Source: an uncultured Prevotellaceae bacterium
GTDB lineage: Bacteria > Bacteroidota > Bacteroidia > Bacteroidales > Bacteroidaceae
NCBI GenBank assembly: GCA_945865175.1
Contig: CAMBDA010000002.1
Span: 1 to 64,000, forward strand
Length of the DNA: 64,000 nt
Direction of reading: 5' to 3'
Shown: in pieces, positions 25,419 through 34,309 of the stretch
Layout: each line of letters begins with the position of its first letter
Numbering within the stretch: the stretch's first letter is position 1
Translations under genes and position numbers: made by a program
The notes under the pieces: model-generated
Told to the model about the DNA's origin: nothing
What the model saw: the letters and a program-made list of their open reading frames with translations, nothing else
Database searches by the model: none

Positions 25419-27722
25419 TCAGATATTGAGTTTCACACCGGCAAAGAAGGAACGGGGCACGGAGGGCCCATAGATGTAGCCCGAATCGCGGTCGGGACCC
25501 TTATCGAAATCCTTTTGGTAGGCATTGAAGATGTTCTGGAGGCCGGCGTTCACCTGGAGTGTGGAATGCCTGTAGAGACGGAAATCATAGGCCACCTTGA
25601 GGCCCACATCCATGAAGCGACGCGTGCGACTGGTGCAGTTGGCAGGGATATAGCCCGCATGATGCTCCACAAGCATGGGGCCCGTATAGGTGCCCGAAAG
25701 GGCTATGGACAGGGGCTTGAGGGGCGACCAGGTGGTAGTGAAATAGCCGTATGCATCGGGCGTACGGAACATCCTGCGCTCCATAGGCACCCCTCCGTCA
25801 TCCCACGAACGGGCCTCCTTGTAGCGCGAGCGCTGAAGCGTGAAGCCCGCCTGCATCTGCCACTTGTTTTTCCATGCCAGCTTGCCCTCGAGCGTGAGGC
25901 CGTACACATGCGCGCCGCTCTCGTTGCCCCTCTCCAGGATGATGATGCCGTTCTCCTGGCCAATTTCAGTAAGCGCAAACACATCATCGATGTGGGTGAA
26001 GAAGCACTCTGCCAGCAGATTGGTCTGCCAGGGGCCCCAGCTGTGGTACATGTCGGCCGAAAGGCTCAGGCTCTGTGACTTCTCCTCCTCCAGATTATCG
26101 GCCAGACGGATTATTGACACCGTGCCGCCCACATTCTCGATGTGGAGGTCCTCATCGAAGGCCTGCGGTGCACGGAACCCGAATGAATAGCTGGCACGCA
26201 GGTTGATGTCCTTGCAGGGGTTGTAGCGGAGGTTGGCACGCGGGCTGAAGACAGGCTTTTCCAGCATGCTGTGCTTGTCCAGACGTCCGCCCACAAGCAG
26301 GTCCCAGCGATCATTTTTCCACTCATTCTGCACAAATGTACTGCCTATCCTGGCCCTCTGTGTGATGAGCCTGTCGTAACCCCACTGTGTGTCTTCCAGG
26401 TTGTCCTGATTGTACTCCAGCCCTGCGGTGAAGTCGGCCGGCATGAACAGGCACCTGTCCATGTGGAGAACATATTGGGAGCCCGCCACAAAGGTGAGGT
26501 CGGTAGTGCCGCCGTACGCGTTAGGGTCCTGTCCGCCGCCGTAATAGCTTTCCCTGTCGATATGCTGGGCCGAGGCATAGAGGCCCAGGCGATGCCTCTG
26601 GTCAGAGGTGCAGAAGTCATACTTGAGCCCCCCCGTATTGATGCGATGTTTCACCTGCTCGGCAATGTCCGCCTCGTGGGGCGGACGGGAAAGCTGGTCG
26701 CCGCCCCTGCGGTGTTCCTGCAAATGGTGGTATTCAAGGGTAAGGCGCGAATAGAGGCCCGTTCTGATGAAGGAGCGCATACCCAGCGTCTGGTTGCGGA
26801 GCTCGGGCAGTTCTGTGAAGCCGTCGCCATTGTGATCATAACCGCCACGCTCCCTGTTCTGGGCAAACACTGCAATGCCCATCTTGTTGTCATCGGTCAC
26901 CAGCGAGGCATTGATCGTAGTATTGCCCTCAATCGTCTTGCCGTCGCCCAACCCGGTACAGATGTGTGCCGCCTGAGCAGAGCTACGGGTGGGTTCTCTG
27001 GTGATGATATTGATGGTTCCGGCGATGGCCGAAGAGCCGAAGAGTGCCGACCCCCCTCCACGCATCACTTCCACACGCTCAATCATGTTGGCAGGCAGCT
27101 GCTCCAGGCCATACACGCCCGAAAGTGCCGAGAAGATGGGGCGCGAGTCGATGAGAATCTGGGTATAGGGTCCGTCCAGACCGTTGATGCGCACCTGCTG
27201 GAAACCACAGTTCTGGCAGTTGTTTTCCACTCTGACACCCGGCTGGAAGTTGAGTCCCTGAGCCAGGTTGCACGCATTGGTCTGCTCAAAGGCCTTGGCA
27301 TCCATCACATTCACCAGGGTGGGTGCCATGCGACGCGTGGTTTCACTCCTGTTGGCCGATACCACCACCCCTTCCAAGTCAATCATGTCCTCCTCTATTT
27401 CGAAGTTCATCTCCAAGGTCTTGCCCTTGGTAAGATATACCTTGCGTGTGGCGGTCTTGTAGCCCATGGCCGATACCACCACAGTGAAAGAACCCTCGGG
27501 AAGATTGACCAGATGGTAATGGCCGGTGGCGTCGGTGGCAGTGCCCAAAGTGGTGCCCTGAAGCATTACCTTAATATAGGAGAGATGTTCGCCGGTATGC
27601 CGGTCGGTGACATGCCCCACGATATTGGCATCCGAGTCGTCGACGGGGTTGATGCAAGCATAGGACAGCTGGGGGAGCCACATGAGCATGGCTCCCAATA
27701 TAATGATATATAGGGATTTCAT
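25419..27722 (-). CDS. TonB-dependent outer-membrane receptor
   Basis: A 767-aa receptor. Signal peptide (1-22), a carboxypeptidase-regulatory-like domain (about 32-112), a TonB-box-like stretch LEGVVVSANRSE (about 116-127), a plug domain (about 130-235) with LEQLPANMIERVEVMRGGGS, and a 22-strand-type barrel ending in the aromatic-free GVKLNI. The start at 27722 is the first ATG giving a signal peptide; the open frame upstream is non-coding. The plug contains a CQNCG motif (C169, C172) plus C151, unusual for the periplasmic face and suggestive of metal or disulfide chemistry. No SusD partner is present, so a metal chelate, cofactor or small siderophore is more likely than a glycan. It follows a His-rich membrane protein gene. 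Confidence 0.92.
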   Translation of the reverse strand: MKSLYIIILGAMLMWLPQLSYACINPVDDSDANIVGHVTDRHTGEHLSYIKVMLQGTTLGTATDATGHYHLVNLPEGSFTVVVSAMGYKTATRKVYLTKGKTLEMNFEIEEDMIDLEGVVVSANRSETTRRMAPTLVNVMDAKAFEQTNACNLAQGLNFQPGVRVENNCQNCGFQQVRINGLDGPYTQILIDSRPIFSALSGVYGLEQLPANMIERVEVMRGGGSALFGSSAIAGTINIITREPTRSSAQAAHICTGLGDGKTIEGNTTINASLVTDDNKMGIAVFAQNRERGGYDHNGDGFTELPELRNQTLGMRSFIRTGLYSRLTLEYHHLQEHRRGGDQLSRPPHEADIAEQVKHRINTGGLKYDFCTSDQRHRLGLYASAQHIDRESYYGGGQDPNAYGGTTDLTFVAGSQYVLHMDRCLFMPADFTAGLEYNQDNLEDTQWGYDRLITQRARIGSTFVQNEWKNDRWDLLVGGRLDKHSMLEKPVFSPRANLRYNPCKDINLRASYSFGFRAPQAFDEDLHIENVGGTVSIIRLADNLEEEKSQSLSLSADMYHSWGPWQTNLLAECFFTHIDDVFALTEIGQENGIIILERGNESGAHVYGLTLEGKLAWKNKWQMQAGFTLQRSRYKEARSWDDGGVPMERRMFRTPDAYGYFTTTWSPLKPLSIALSGTYTGPMLVEHHAGYIPANCTSRTRRFMDVGLKVAYDFRLYRHSTLQVNAGLQNIFNAYQKDFDKGPDRDSGYIYGPSVPRSFFAGVKLNI

Positions 27723-27832
27723 TCGATTTATTTTTTTCTTTAAATTAGGTAAACGGGTATAGCCCGCCCGTGCCGTACGGGAGACGGCAGGAGGCGCGCA
27801 CATGCGAGTGTATGAAAAGATTGTGGAAAATG

Positions 27833-28177
27833 TCAGAGACGGGCGGGCGGAGCCCTGAGGGAGGGAATGCAGGGCAGACCGGCAGCCAGCATTCCAGACA
27901 GCGGAGCTACCCGCGTGAGTATCAGCGTCACCGCCCACAGTACAGGCATCCAGGGCTGTTGCAGCCCACCGCCAATAAGCACCTCGGAGAGGAAGAAAAT
28001 GGTCTGCAGCGACTGGGCAGAATGGGTGTGTTGGCCGTTATAGATATGGGAATGCACGATGATTACACCGTTCACCACATGCGTGTGGCTGAACAGTGTA
28101 ATGCTTCCCAGGTGCATCACAAACACCAGAAGGAAGAAATAGCGGAACCACCTGACGGGTCTTTTCTCCTTTGCCAA
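27833..28177 (-). CDS. Histidine-rich small membrane protein
   Basis: A protein of about 114 aa with two hydrophobic segments (about 12-29 and 60-95). Between them, a short periplasm- or cytoplasm-facing region holds three H-x-H pairs: H31/H33, H42/H44 and H50/H52, with H22 in the first helix. That pattern suggests zinc, nickel, copper or cobalt binding. No ATG is available near the 5' end. TTG at 28177 gives a natural basic N-terminus (MAKEKRPVRWF); TTG at 28213 is possible but lies inside a TAAATTTG -7 box. It lies between a glycerophosphodiesterase gene and a TonB receptor gene on the same strand. Family not recognised; a metal-uptake accessory role is an inference. Confidence 0.6.
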   Translation of the reverse strand: MAKEKRPVRWFRYFFLLVFVMHLGSITLFSHTHVVNGVIIVHSHIYNGQHTHSAQSLQTIFFLSEVLIGGGLQQPWMPVLWAVTLILTRVAPLSGMLAAGLPCIPSLRAPPARL

Positions 28178-28210
28178 TGGAATGTGCAGCGAATGGTATG
28201 TTTTGGGCTG

Positions 28211-28218
28211 CAAATTTA
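28211..28218 (-). promoter_or_regulatory. -7 box upstream of the His-rich protein and TonB receptor genes
   Basis: TAAATTTG on the minus strand, about 33 bases before the TTG at 28177 and just after the glycerophosphodiesterase stop, suggesting an independent promoter. No good -33 element. Confidence 0.45.
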
Positions 28219-28242
28219 CGGAAAAAAGGGATTACGAATTTA

Positions 28243-29058
28243 TCACTTGGATTTCTTCTTGGACTTCTTGTCCTTCGGTGTTTCTTCCACGGGCTGGGTG
28301 AGGCGCAGGGCCACATCGGGATCGTCGGTAGTGAAAAGGTCAATGTTGGGGTCCGTCTGATGGGCCTTGATGTCATCCTCGCCACGGAGGGTCCACACGT
28401 TCACCTCCAACCCCAGTTCCTTGGCCTCGCGCGACCAGGAGGGATTGCGCTGGAAGACACCCTTCTCATAGTCGATGCCCGTCCATCCCAGGTTTTTCAC
28501 CTCCTGAGGCGACAGGTCGCCGTTGAGGTATGCAATCTTTGCCTGAGGGTCCACCTCATGCACGCGGGCACACACCACCCGGCTGAAGGCAATATACTCC
28601 ACCTGCTGCTGAAGACCCAGGTCGTGAACCAGCTTGACGATGTCGTCGGTCACCTGCTGCTCTCTGGCAGCATCGCGATGGCTCTTGATTTCCAGCACAA
28701 TCTTCATCTGCGGGTAACGGGCACCCTCCTGCAAGTACTGGATGAGCGTGGGCAGGTATTCCCCGTTGGCCAACCTGCGGTACTGAAGGTTGGGATAGGT
28801 GGTGTCCTCGATGCGCACGTCGTCTATCTTGTTGTCGTGGTTTACCACCAGCACCCCGTCTATGGTGCGGTACACGTCGATTTCCGACCCGTAGCAGCCC
28901 ACTTCGGCAGCCTTGCGAAGCGAGGCGAGGGAGTTCTGGGCACTGCCCTCGGCCTTCCAGTAGCCACGGTGGGCCACCACCTTGTGCTGAGCCATGAGGG
29001 TAAGAGGAGCCATGCTGAGCGCACAGCAGAAGAAAGATGCAAACAGGGCTTTTTTCAT
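28243..29058 (-). CDS. Secreted glycerophosphodiester phosphodiesterase family protein
   Basis: A 271-aa exported GDPD-family TIM-barrel enzyme with a signal peptide (1-23). The family metal and catalytic residues are visible: VVAHRGYWKAEG (His in HRG), GSEIDVYRTIDGVLVVNHD (ExD and the catalytic H in the NHD block, about 58-74), and the metal-binding EIKSH near 123-127. It would hydrolyse glycerophosphodiesters from phospholipid turnover to glycerol-3-phosphate in the periplasm. The C-terminus is a lysine-rich tail (DKKSKKKSK). It is transcribed from a TAACTTTG promoter, divergently from the esterase gene. Confidence 0.9.
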   Translation of the reverse strand: MKKALFASFFCCALSMAPLTLMAQHKVVAHRGYWKAEGSAQNSLASLRKAAEVGCYGSEIDVYRTIDGVLVVNHDNKIDDVRIEDTTYPNLQYRRLANGEYLPTLIQYLQEGARYPQMKIVLEIKSHRDAAREQQVTDDIVKLVHDLGLQQQVEYIAFSRVVCARVHEVDPQAKIAYLNGDLSPQEVKNLGWTGIDYEKGVFQRNPSWSREAKELGLEVNVWTLRGEDDIKAHQTDPNIDLFTTDDPDVALRLTQPVEETPKDKKSKKKSK

Positions 29059-29100
29059 ATTAGTTGCTGTTGAGAAGTTCTATATTTATGATTTCGCACG

Positions 29101-29108
29101 CAAAGTTA
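29101..29108 (-). promoter_or_regulatory. -7 box of the glycerophosphodiesterase gene
   Basis: TAACTTTG on the minus strand, 42 bases before the ATG at 29058. No clear -33 element. Confidence 0.55.
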
Positions 29109-29148
29109 GGGAAATTTCGCTTCCCCCGCATCTTTTTTCCATTTTTTT

Positions 29149-29179
29149 TTTGGCCAGGATGTTTTTTTTCATATCTTTG
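29149..29179 (+). promoter_or_regulatory. Promoter of the sialate O-acetylesterase gene
   Basis: TTTG (29149-29152), 19 bases, TATCTTTG (29172-29179): full consensus at consensus spacing, with an expected start near 29186 and a leader of about 26 bases. Confidence 0.75.
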
Positions 29180-29211
29180 TCACAGTTTAAACAAAAAAAC
29201 GTCATTTATCC

Positions 29212-31185
29212 ATGAGAAAAATATGCTTTGCACTGGCCATGACGCTCACGAGCGTGCCAATGCTGTCGAAAGTGACATTGCCCAGCGTATATACCGATAA
29301 CATGGTGCTGCAGCAGCAGTCCACCCTGCGCATCCACGGCAAGGCTGCACCCGGCAGCCAGGTGGAGTTGCAAACCAGCTGGAGCCGTATGGCCCAGCTG
29401 GTGGAGGCCGATGCCATGGGATGCTGGTATATGGAAGTGGGCACGCCCAAGGCGGGCGGCCCGCACACCCTCACCTTCTCGGACGGCGAGGAACTGACAC
29501 TCCATAACGTGATGGTGGGCGAAGTATGGCTGGGCAGCGGCCAGAGCAACATGGAGATGCCCGTGGCAGGATGGGGCAAGGTGCTCAACTATGAGGAGGA
29601 GATAAGGAATGCCAACTATCCCAACATCCGCCTGTTCCAGGTGAAAAGACAAACCGACGTGCAGGAGCGCGACCGCTTCAGCCTACTATATGACATGGGT
29701 GGATGGCAGGAATGCAGCCCCCAAACGGTTCCCCAGTTCAGTGCGCTGTGCTACTTCTATGCCCTGCGCCTCTGGGAGGAACTGAAGGTACCCGTAGGCG
29801 TGATTGACGACAACTGGGGCGGCACCCCATGCGAGGCATGGGTGAGCGCAGACGCGCTGGGCGCAGTGACGGGATTTGAGGAGCAAGTGGACCGCATGAG
29901 GGGTCTAGGCTTCAACCGGCAGGCCATCCAGGAGGACACCGATGCACGTACAGCCGCCTGGAAGCAGGCAACCGAAGGGGGCGACAAGGGGAGTACCGGC
30001 ATCACGCCTTGGCAGGACGCCAAGCTCGACGACAGCCACTGGAGCACGATGGAACTGCCCGCCCAATGGGAGAAGGCCGGGCTGCCAGGGCTGGACGGTG
30101 TAGTGTGGTTCCGCAGGACCATAGAGGTGCCCGCCGCATGGGAAGGTAAACAGCTGACCCTGTCGCTGGGCCCCGTGGACGACTATGACGTGACCTATTG
30201 GAACGGAACCCTGGTGGGTGCCACAGGTGGCTACGATGCCCCCCGCACCTACACCATCGATGCCTCGCTGGTGAAGGGCGGAAAGGTCACCATCGCCGTG
30301 CGTGTGAAAGACGATGGCAATGAGGGCGGCATCTGGGGCAAACCCGAGCAGATGGCCCTGATACAGGGCGACCAGCGCATAGGACTGGCAGGCACATGGC
30401 ACTATGCCGTAGGATTCGACCTGCGCCAGACAGGTGCCAGGCCCCTGGCCACCAACAGTGCCCATCACCCCACCGTGCTGTTCAATGCCATGATTCATCC
30501 GCTCGTCGACTTCCCCGTAAGAGGCATCCTGTGGTATCAAGGCTGCACCAATGTAGGCCGCGACGAGCAGCATGAAGTGCTCTTCCAAACGCTTATCCAC
30601 GACTGGCGCAAGCAATGGTGCAACCCCGACATGCCATTCTACTTTGTGCAATTATCCAACTATTTGGAACCTAGCGACCTGCAACCCGAGTCGCCATGGG
30701 CATTCCTGCGCGAGTCGCAAGCAAAGGCCCTATGCCTGCCCCACACGGGCATGGTGTGCAATATCGACCTGGGCGATGCCAAGGACATCCATCCCAAGAC
30801 CAAACGCGAGGTGGGCCGCCGCATGGCAGCCATTGCCCTCCACCATACCTACGGCCAGAAGAAGACCCCTTGGACAGCACCCGTATACAAGAGCTACACC
30901 GTGGGCGAAGACGGCAAGGTGACCATCACCTTTGACCGGCCAGAGGGATGCGAGCCGCTGGTGGAGGAGGACAACCTGCCGGGCTTCATCATCGCCAGTG
31001 CAGACCGCCGCTGGCACGTGGCCAAGGCACGTACCAAGGGCGACAAGGTAGTGGTGTGGGCCGATGATGTACCACGCCCAGTGGCCGTACGCTACGGATG
31101 GGCCGACAATCCCACCTGCACGCTACGCACGGCCAGCGGACTCCACGTGGCCCCCTTCCGCACCGACAGCTGGCCGAGGCGCTGA
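29212..31185 (+). CDS. Sialate O-acetylesterase
   Basis: A 657-aa exported SGNH-fold esterase. After a signal peptide (about 1-20), the nucleophile motif GSGQSNMEM places the serine at S112. A jelly-roll-like insertion (about 255-400, with VWFRRTIEVPAAWEGK) splits the hydrolase domain, as in the long sialate 9-O-acetylesterases of Bacteroidales. It removes O-acetyl groups from sialic acids or other acetylated sugars, making mucin glycans accessible to sialidases. Related enzymes also deacetylate plant xylans, so the substrate is not certain. The start is supported by the promoter 33-63 bases upstream. fucO-like follows after 74 bases. Confidence 0.9.
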   Translation: MRKICFALAMTLTSVPMLSKVTLPSVYTDNMVLQQQSTLRIHGKAAPGSQVELQTSWSRMAQLVEADAMGCWYMEVGTPKAGGPHTLTFSDGEELTLHNVMVGEVWLGSGQSNMEMPVAGWGKVLNYEEEIRNANYPNIRLFQVKRQTDVQERDRFSLLYDMGGWQECSPQTVPQFSALCYFYALRLWEELKVPVGVIDDNWGGTPCEAWVSADALGAVTGFEEQVDRMRGLGFNRQAIQEDTDARTAAWKQATEGGDKGSTGITPWQDAKLDDSHWSTMELPAQWEKAGLPGLDGVVWFRRTIEVPAAWEGKQLTLSLGPVDDYDVTYWNGTLVGATGGYDAPRTYTIDASLVKGGKVTIAVRVKDDGNEGGIWGKPEQMALIQGDQRIGLAGTWHYAVGFDLRQTGARPLATNSAHHPTVLFNAMIHPLVDFPVRGILWYQGCTNVGRDEQHEVLFQTLIHDWRKQWCNPDMPFYFVQLSNYLEPSDLQPESPWAFLRESQAKALCLPHTGMVCNIDLGDAKDIHPKTKREVGRRMAAIALHHTYGQKKTPWTAPVYKSYTVGEDGKVTITFDRPEGCEPLVEEDNLPGFIIASADRRWHVAKARTKGDKVVVWADDVPRPVAVRYGWADNPTCTLRTASGLHVAPFRTDSWPRR

Positions 31186-31259
31186 AAGCCTTTGCACCCT
31201 GTTAGAGAATATACCTAAGCATACAGATAAAGAACCAATAAAAATCATTTAAACCAGAC

Positions 31260-32414
31260 ATGGCACAGAGATTTATTTTGAACGAAGTGTCCTACTTCGG
31301 AGCCGGAGCCCGCAAGGAACTGCCGGAAGTGTTGAACCGCATGGGCCTGAAGAAGGCGCTGGTGACCTCGGACAAAGGTCTGATAAAGGTGGGTACCACC
31401 AAGATGGTGACTGATGTGCTCGACGAGGCATCGTTCCCCTACGAGATATACAGCGAAATCAAGCCCAACCCCACTGTCACCAATGTGCAACAGGGCGTAG
31501 AGGCCTTCAAGGCCAGCGGAGCCGACTGCCTGATTGCCATCGGAGGCGGATCGAGCATGGACACCGCCAAGGGTATCGGCATCGTGGCCAACAACCCCGA
31601 GTTTGCCGACATCGTATCGCTCGAAGGCGTTGCCCCCACCAAACACAAGAGTGTGCCCATCATCGCCCTGCCCACCACCGCTGGCACAGGTGCCGAGGTG
31701 ACTATTAATTATGTAATTATCGACGAGAAGCGTCAGGCAAAGATGGTATGCGTGGATCCCAACGACATCCCTGCCGTGGCCATTGTAGACCCCGAACTGA
31801 TGTACAGCCTGCCCAAGGGCTTGACAGCCGCCACCGGCATGGATGCCCTTACCCACGCCATCGAAGGCTATATCACCAAGGGCGCATGGGTGATGAGCGA
31901 CATGTATGAGCTGCAGGCCATCAAGATGATTGCCGAAAACCTGCCGCTGGCCGTAGAAGAGCCCCAGAACCCCGTAGGCCGCGAAGGCATGGCCCTGGCA
32001 CAATATATCGCCGCACAGGCCTTCTCCAATGTAGGTTTGGGCCTGGTACATGGCATGGCCCATCCCATGGGTTCACTCCACGACATCCCCCACGGTGTGG
32101 CCAATGCCCTGCTGCTGCCCACCATCATGGAGTTCAACATGCCCACGCGCATTGAGAAATACGGCGTGATTGCCCGCCAAATGGGCGTGGACACCACGGA
32201 CATGACCCCCGAAGAGGCTGCCCAGGCCGCCGTGGATGCCGTGCGTACACTGAGCATTCGTGTGGGCATTCCACAGCACCTGTCCGATCTGGGCATCACC
32301 GAAGCCGACATTCCCGCACTGGCCGCCCAGGCCATTGCCGACGTGTGCACTCCGGGCAACCCCCGCGACGTGACGGAGGCCGAGATTGTGGCACTCTACA
32401 AGATGGTGCTCTAG
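31260..32414 (+). CDS. fucO: Iron-containing alcohol dehydrogenase, lactaldehyde reductase type
   Basis: A 384-aa group III alcohol dehydrogenase. The nucleotide-binding GGGSSMDTAKG block lies near residues 97-107 and TTAGTGAEVT near 139-148. The metal-site segments are present: GMDALTHAIEGY (Asp and His, about 195-206) and HGMAHPMGSLHDIPHG (two His, about 263-278). Overall pattern and length match FucO, which reduces L-lactaldehyde from fucose or rhamnose breakdown to 1,2-propanediol, though related enzymes use other aldehydes or 1,3-propanediol. No fucose or rhamnose catabolic genes are adjacent, so the symbol rests on similarity only. Confidence 0.85.
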   Translation: MAQRFILNEVSYFGAGARKELPEVLNRMGLKKALVTSDKGLIKVGTTKMVTDVLDEASFPYEIYSEIKPNPTVTNVQQGVEAFKASGADCLIAIGGGSSMDTAKGIGIVANNPEFADIVSLEGVAPTKHKSVPIIALPTTAGTGAEVTINYVIIDEKRQAKMVCVDPNDIPAVAIVDPELMYSLPKGLTAATGMDALTHAIEGYITKGAWVMSDMYELQAIKMIAENLPLAVEEPQNPVGREGMALAQYIAAQAFSNVGLGLVHGMAHPMGSLHDIPHGVANALLLPTIMEFNMPTRIEKYGVIARQMGVDTTDMTPEEAAQAAVDAVRTLSIRVGIPQHLSDLGITEADIPALAAQAIADVCTPGNPRDVTEAEIVALYKMVL

Positions 32415-32458
32415 CCCCCATGTGACATTCCTGTCATCCCTATAAAATCGTTAAACAT

Positions 32459-32498
32459 CCGCACACGTGTGACTCCCGAAATGGTGTCGCGTGTGCGG
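32459..32498. repeat. Inverted repeat upstream of the DNA methyltransferase gene
   Basis: CCGCACACG (32459-32467) and CGTGTGCGG (32490-32498) are perfect 9-base inverted arms with a 22-base spacer, ending 27 bases before the methyltransferase ATG. No T-tract follows, so a fucO terminator is possible but not classical. It could equally be a regulatory site or leader hairpin. An ATTAATTAAT palindrome follows. Confidence 0.5.
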
Positions 32499-32525
32499 AA
32501 CATTAATTAATAAACGCGTTCCTGC

Positions 32526-34277
32526 ATGTGCCCCCCTATTATTGTCAAAACGTCCGCCATCAGCAAGTCTACCGCCGCCAACTGGAAACGGCTGGACACA
32601 ACCGGAAACGGAAGGCTCACCCAAAGAGCCAACAAAACGCTGTCGCAACGGAAGACGTTGGTGACCACCTATGTCCAGTCGGCTGCTGCCGAGGAGGTGC
32701 TGCGCCGCGTGGAAGGACTGCCCCACCCCGTGGAGGGCATCATGAGCTACCTGTGCATGTGCAAGTTGCGCAGATATGGACTGTGGCGCAGCGCCCGCGT
32801 GAAACGCATCTTCCGCCAGCAGCCCCAGCCTGCCCCTCTCCGCAGGCGCATCCCGCCGGCCGTGTGGGACGAAGAAGAGGACATCTTGGGATATGTGTAC
32901 CAGTCACTCCTCACCGAGGGCGAGCGCAACCAAACGGGCCGCTATTACACCACCCTCCCTGTCACCCGCACCATGCTGGAGAACGTGAAACTGAAACGAG
33001 GTGAGCGGCTATTGGATCCTTGCTGTGGCAGCGGAGCCTTCCTGATGCAGGCAGAATGTGCCGACCCTTCTCTCCTCTACGGCGTAGATACCGACCCAGT
33101 GGCCGTGATGCTGGCCACCACCAACCTGCTGTGTAAATATGCCCACAGACGGTTTGTCCCCCACATCTACTGTCACGATTTCCTGGCCGACGCCGAGGGG
33201 TGCGGCTGGGAACCGGACACACGCTTCCAGTATATCTTCACCAATCCCCCATGGGGAACCGACAAGGAATGGAAATACAGCGTCCAGGGCATACACTCCC
33301 ACGAGCGCGCTTCGCTCTTCTTCGCCCAGGCTCTCGCCTGGCTCAAGCCCGGGGGCACGCTGCATTTCCTTCTCCCCAATGCGCTCCTACATGCCCAGAT
33401 GCACAGCGATTTCAGGCAACTGGTGATGGAGCACACCACCATGCGCAGCATCCACCTGTATGACGGTCGGTTTGACGGTGTGTTCACGGGCTTTTTCAGC
33501 CTGTGTGTAGAAGGAAGCACCACGGCAGAGCAGGCCTATGAGGTGCACACCTCTGCTGGCACACACCTGCGCCGGCTCACGCCAACCGACCGACGTATAC
33601 ACCGCATTCCCGTGACACCAGCCGATGCTACGGAGGACAGCATCGTGAACAAAATGAAGCAAAAGCGGAACGACGCGCTCACCCACAGCCAGTGGGCCCT
33701 GGGCATCGTCACGGGCAACAACAAACAATGGCTCATGAACAGCCGCACCCTCTTGGCCGAACCTATCCTCACGGGCAAACAGATACAGCCCTTTGTAGCT
33801 GCCGGACAAACGCCTTTCATCGAGTTCTCTCCCTCCAGATTCCAGCAATGTGCCAGGGAACGCTTCTACCGCGCCCCCGAAAAACTGGTGTATCGCTTCA
33901 TCGCCCGCCACCCCATTGTGGCCTATGACAACCAGCAGCGGCTGTGCCTCAACAGTGCCAACATTCTGATTCCCGACATCGAGGGCATCCCGGTACGCTG
34001 GGTGGGCGCACTGCTCAACTCCAGCCTCTACCACTTCTACTATATCGTGCACTTCCCTGACATCAAGGTGCTCAAGCGCAACCTGCAACAACTGCCCTTC
34101 CCCAAACTGGACGACAGGCAACAGCAGTGCCTGAGGATGGCAGTGGGGAAGGTGTACGAAGAGGGTGCCTCACGCGAAAGCGTAGGGCTACTGGACAAGG
34201 TGGTGTTTGACATCTTTGGCATCACCGATGCCGAGCGCAGTTATGTGTACCGCCGCATAGGGGCCACGGGAGAGTAA
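32526..34277 (+). CDS. Solitary N6-adenine DNA methyltransferase (TaqI/Eco57I-like)
   Basis: A 583-aa gamma-class adenine methyltransferase. The first 50 residues look like a helix-turn-helix/linker (SKSTAANWKRLDTTGNGRL, then a basic RANKTLSQRK). Residues about 130-350 form the catalytic domain with SAM motif I LLDPCCGSGAF (D164-G170) and catalytic motif IV TNPPW (N240-W243). Residues about 390-580 resemble a TaqI-type target-recognition domain (TGKQIQPF, LVYRFIARHPIVAYD, LNSSLYHFYY). I see no PD-(D/E)XK or HNH nuclease motif, and no restriction gene lies within several kilobases. It would methylate adenine in a short unknown DNA motif, either as an orphan epigenetic enzyme or as a remnant or partner of a type IIG system. 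Confidence 0.82.
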   Translation: MCPPIIVKTSAISKSTAANWKRLDTTGNGRLTQRANKTLSQRKTLVTTYVQSAAAEEVLRRVEGLPHPVEGIMSYLCMCKLRRYGLWRSARVKRIFRQQPQPAPLRRRIPPAVWDEEEDILGYVYQSLLTEGERNQTGRYYTTLPVTRTMLENVKLKRGERLLDPCCGSGAFLMQAECADPSLLYGVDTDPVAVMLATTNLLCKYAHRRFVPHIYCHDFLADAEGCGWEPDTRFQYIFTNPPWGTDKEWKYSVQGIHSHERASLFFAQALAWLKPGGTLHFLLPNALLHAQMHSDFRQLVMEHTTMRSIHLYDGRFDGVFTGFFSLCVEGSTTAEQAYEVHTSAGTHLRRLTPTDRRIHRIPVTPADATEDSIVNKMKQKRNDALTHSQWALGIVTGNNKQWLMNSRTLLAEPILTGKQIQPFVAAGQTPFIEFSPSRFQQCARERFYRAPEKLVYRFIARHPIVAYDNQQRLCLNSANILIPDIEGIPVRWVGALLNSSLYHFYYIVHFPDIKVLKRNLQQLPFPKLDDRQQQCLRMAVGKVYEEGASRESVGLLDKVVFDIFGITDAERSYVYRRIGATGE

Positions 34278-34309
34278 CGAGGGGAAGGCCTTGCCGTACA
34301 GTGCAAGCG

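Noticed and set aside
26271-27713. Plus-strand open frame of 480 codons
   Set aside because: Antisense to the TonB receptor, which has clear plug and barrel motifs.
27723-27938. Upstream extension of the TonB receptor frame
   Set aside because: The residues are low-quality coding sequence and overlap the end of the His-rich protein gene; the signal peptide begins at 27722.
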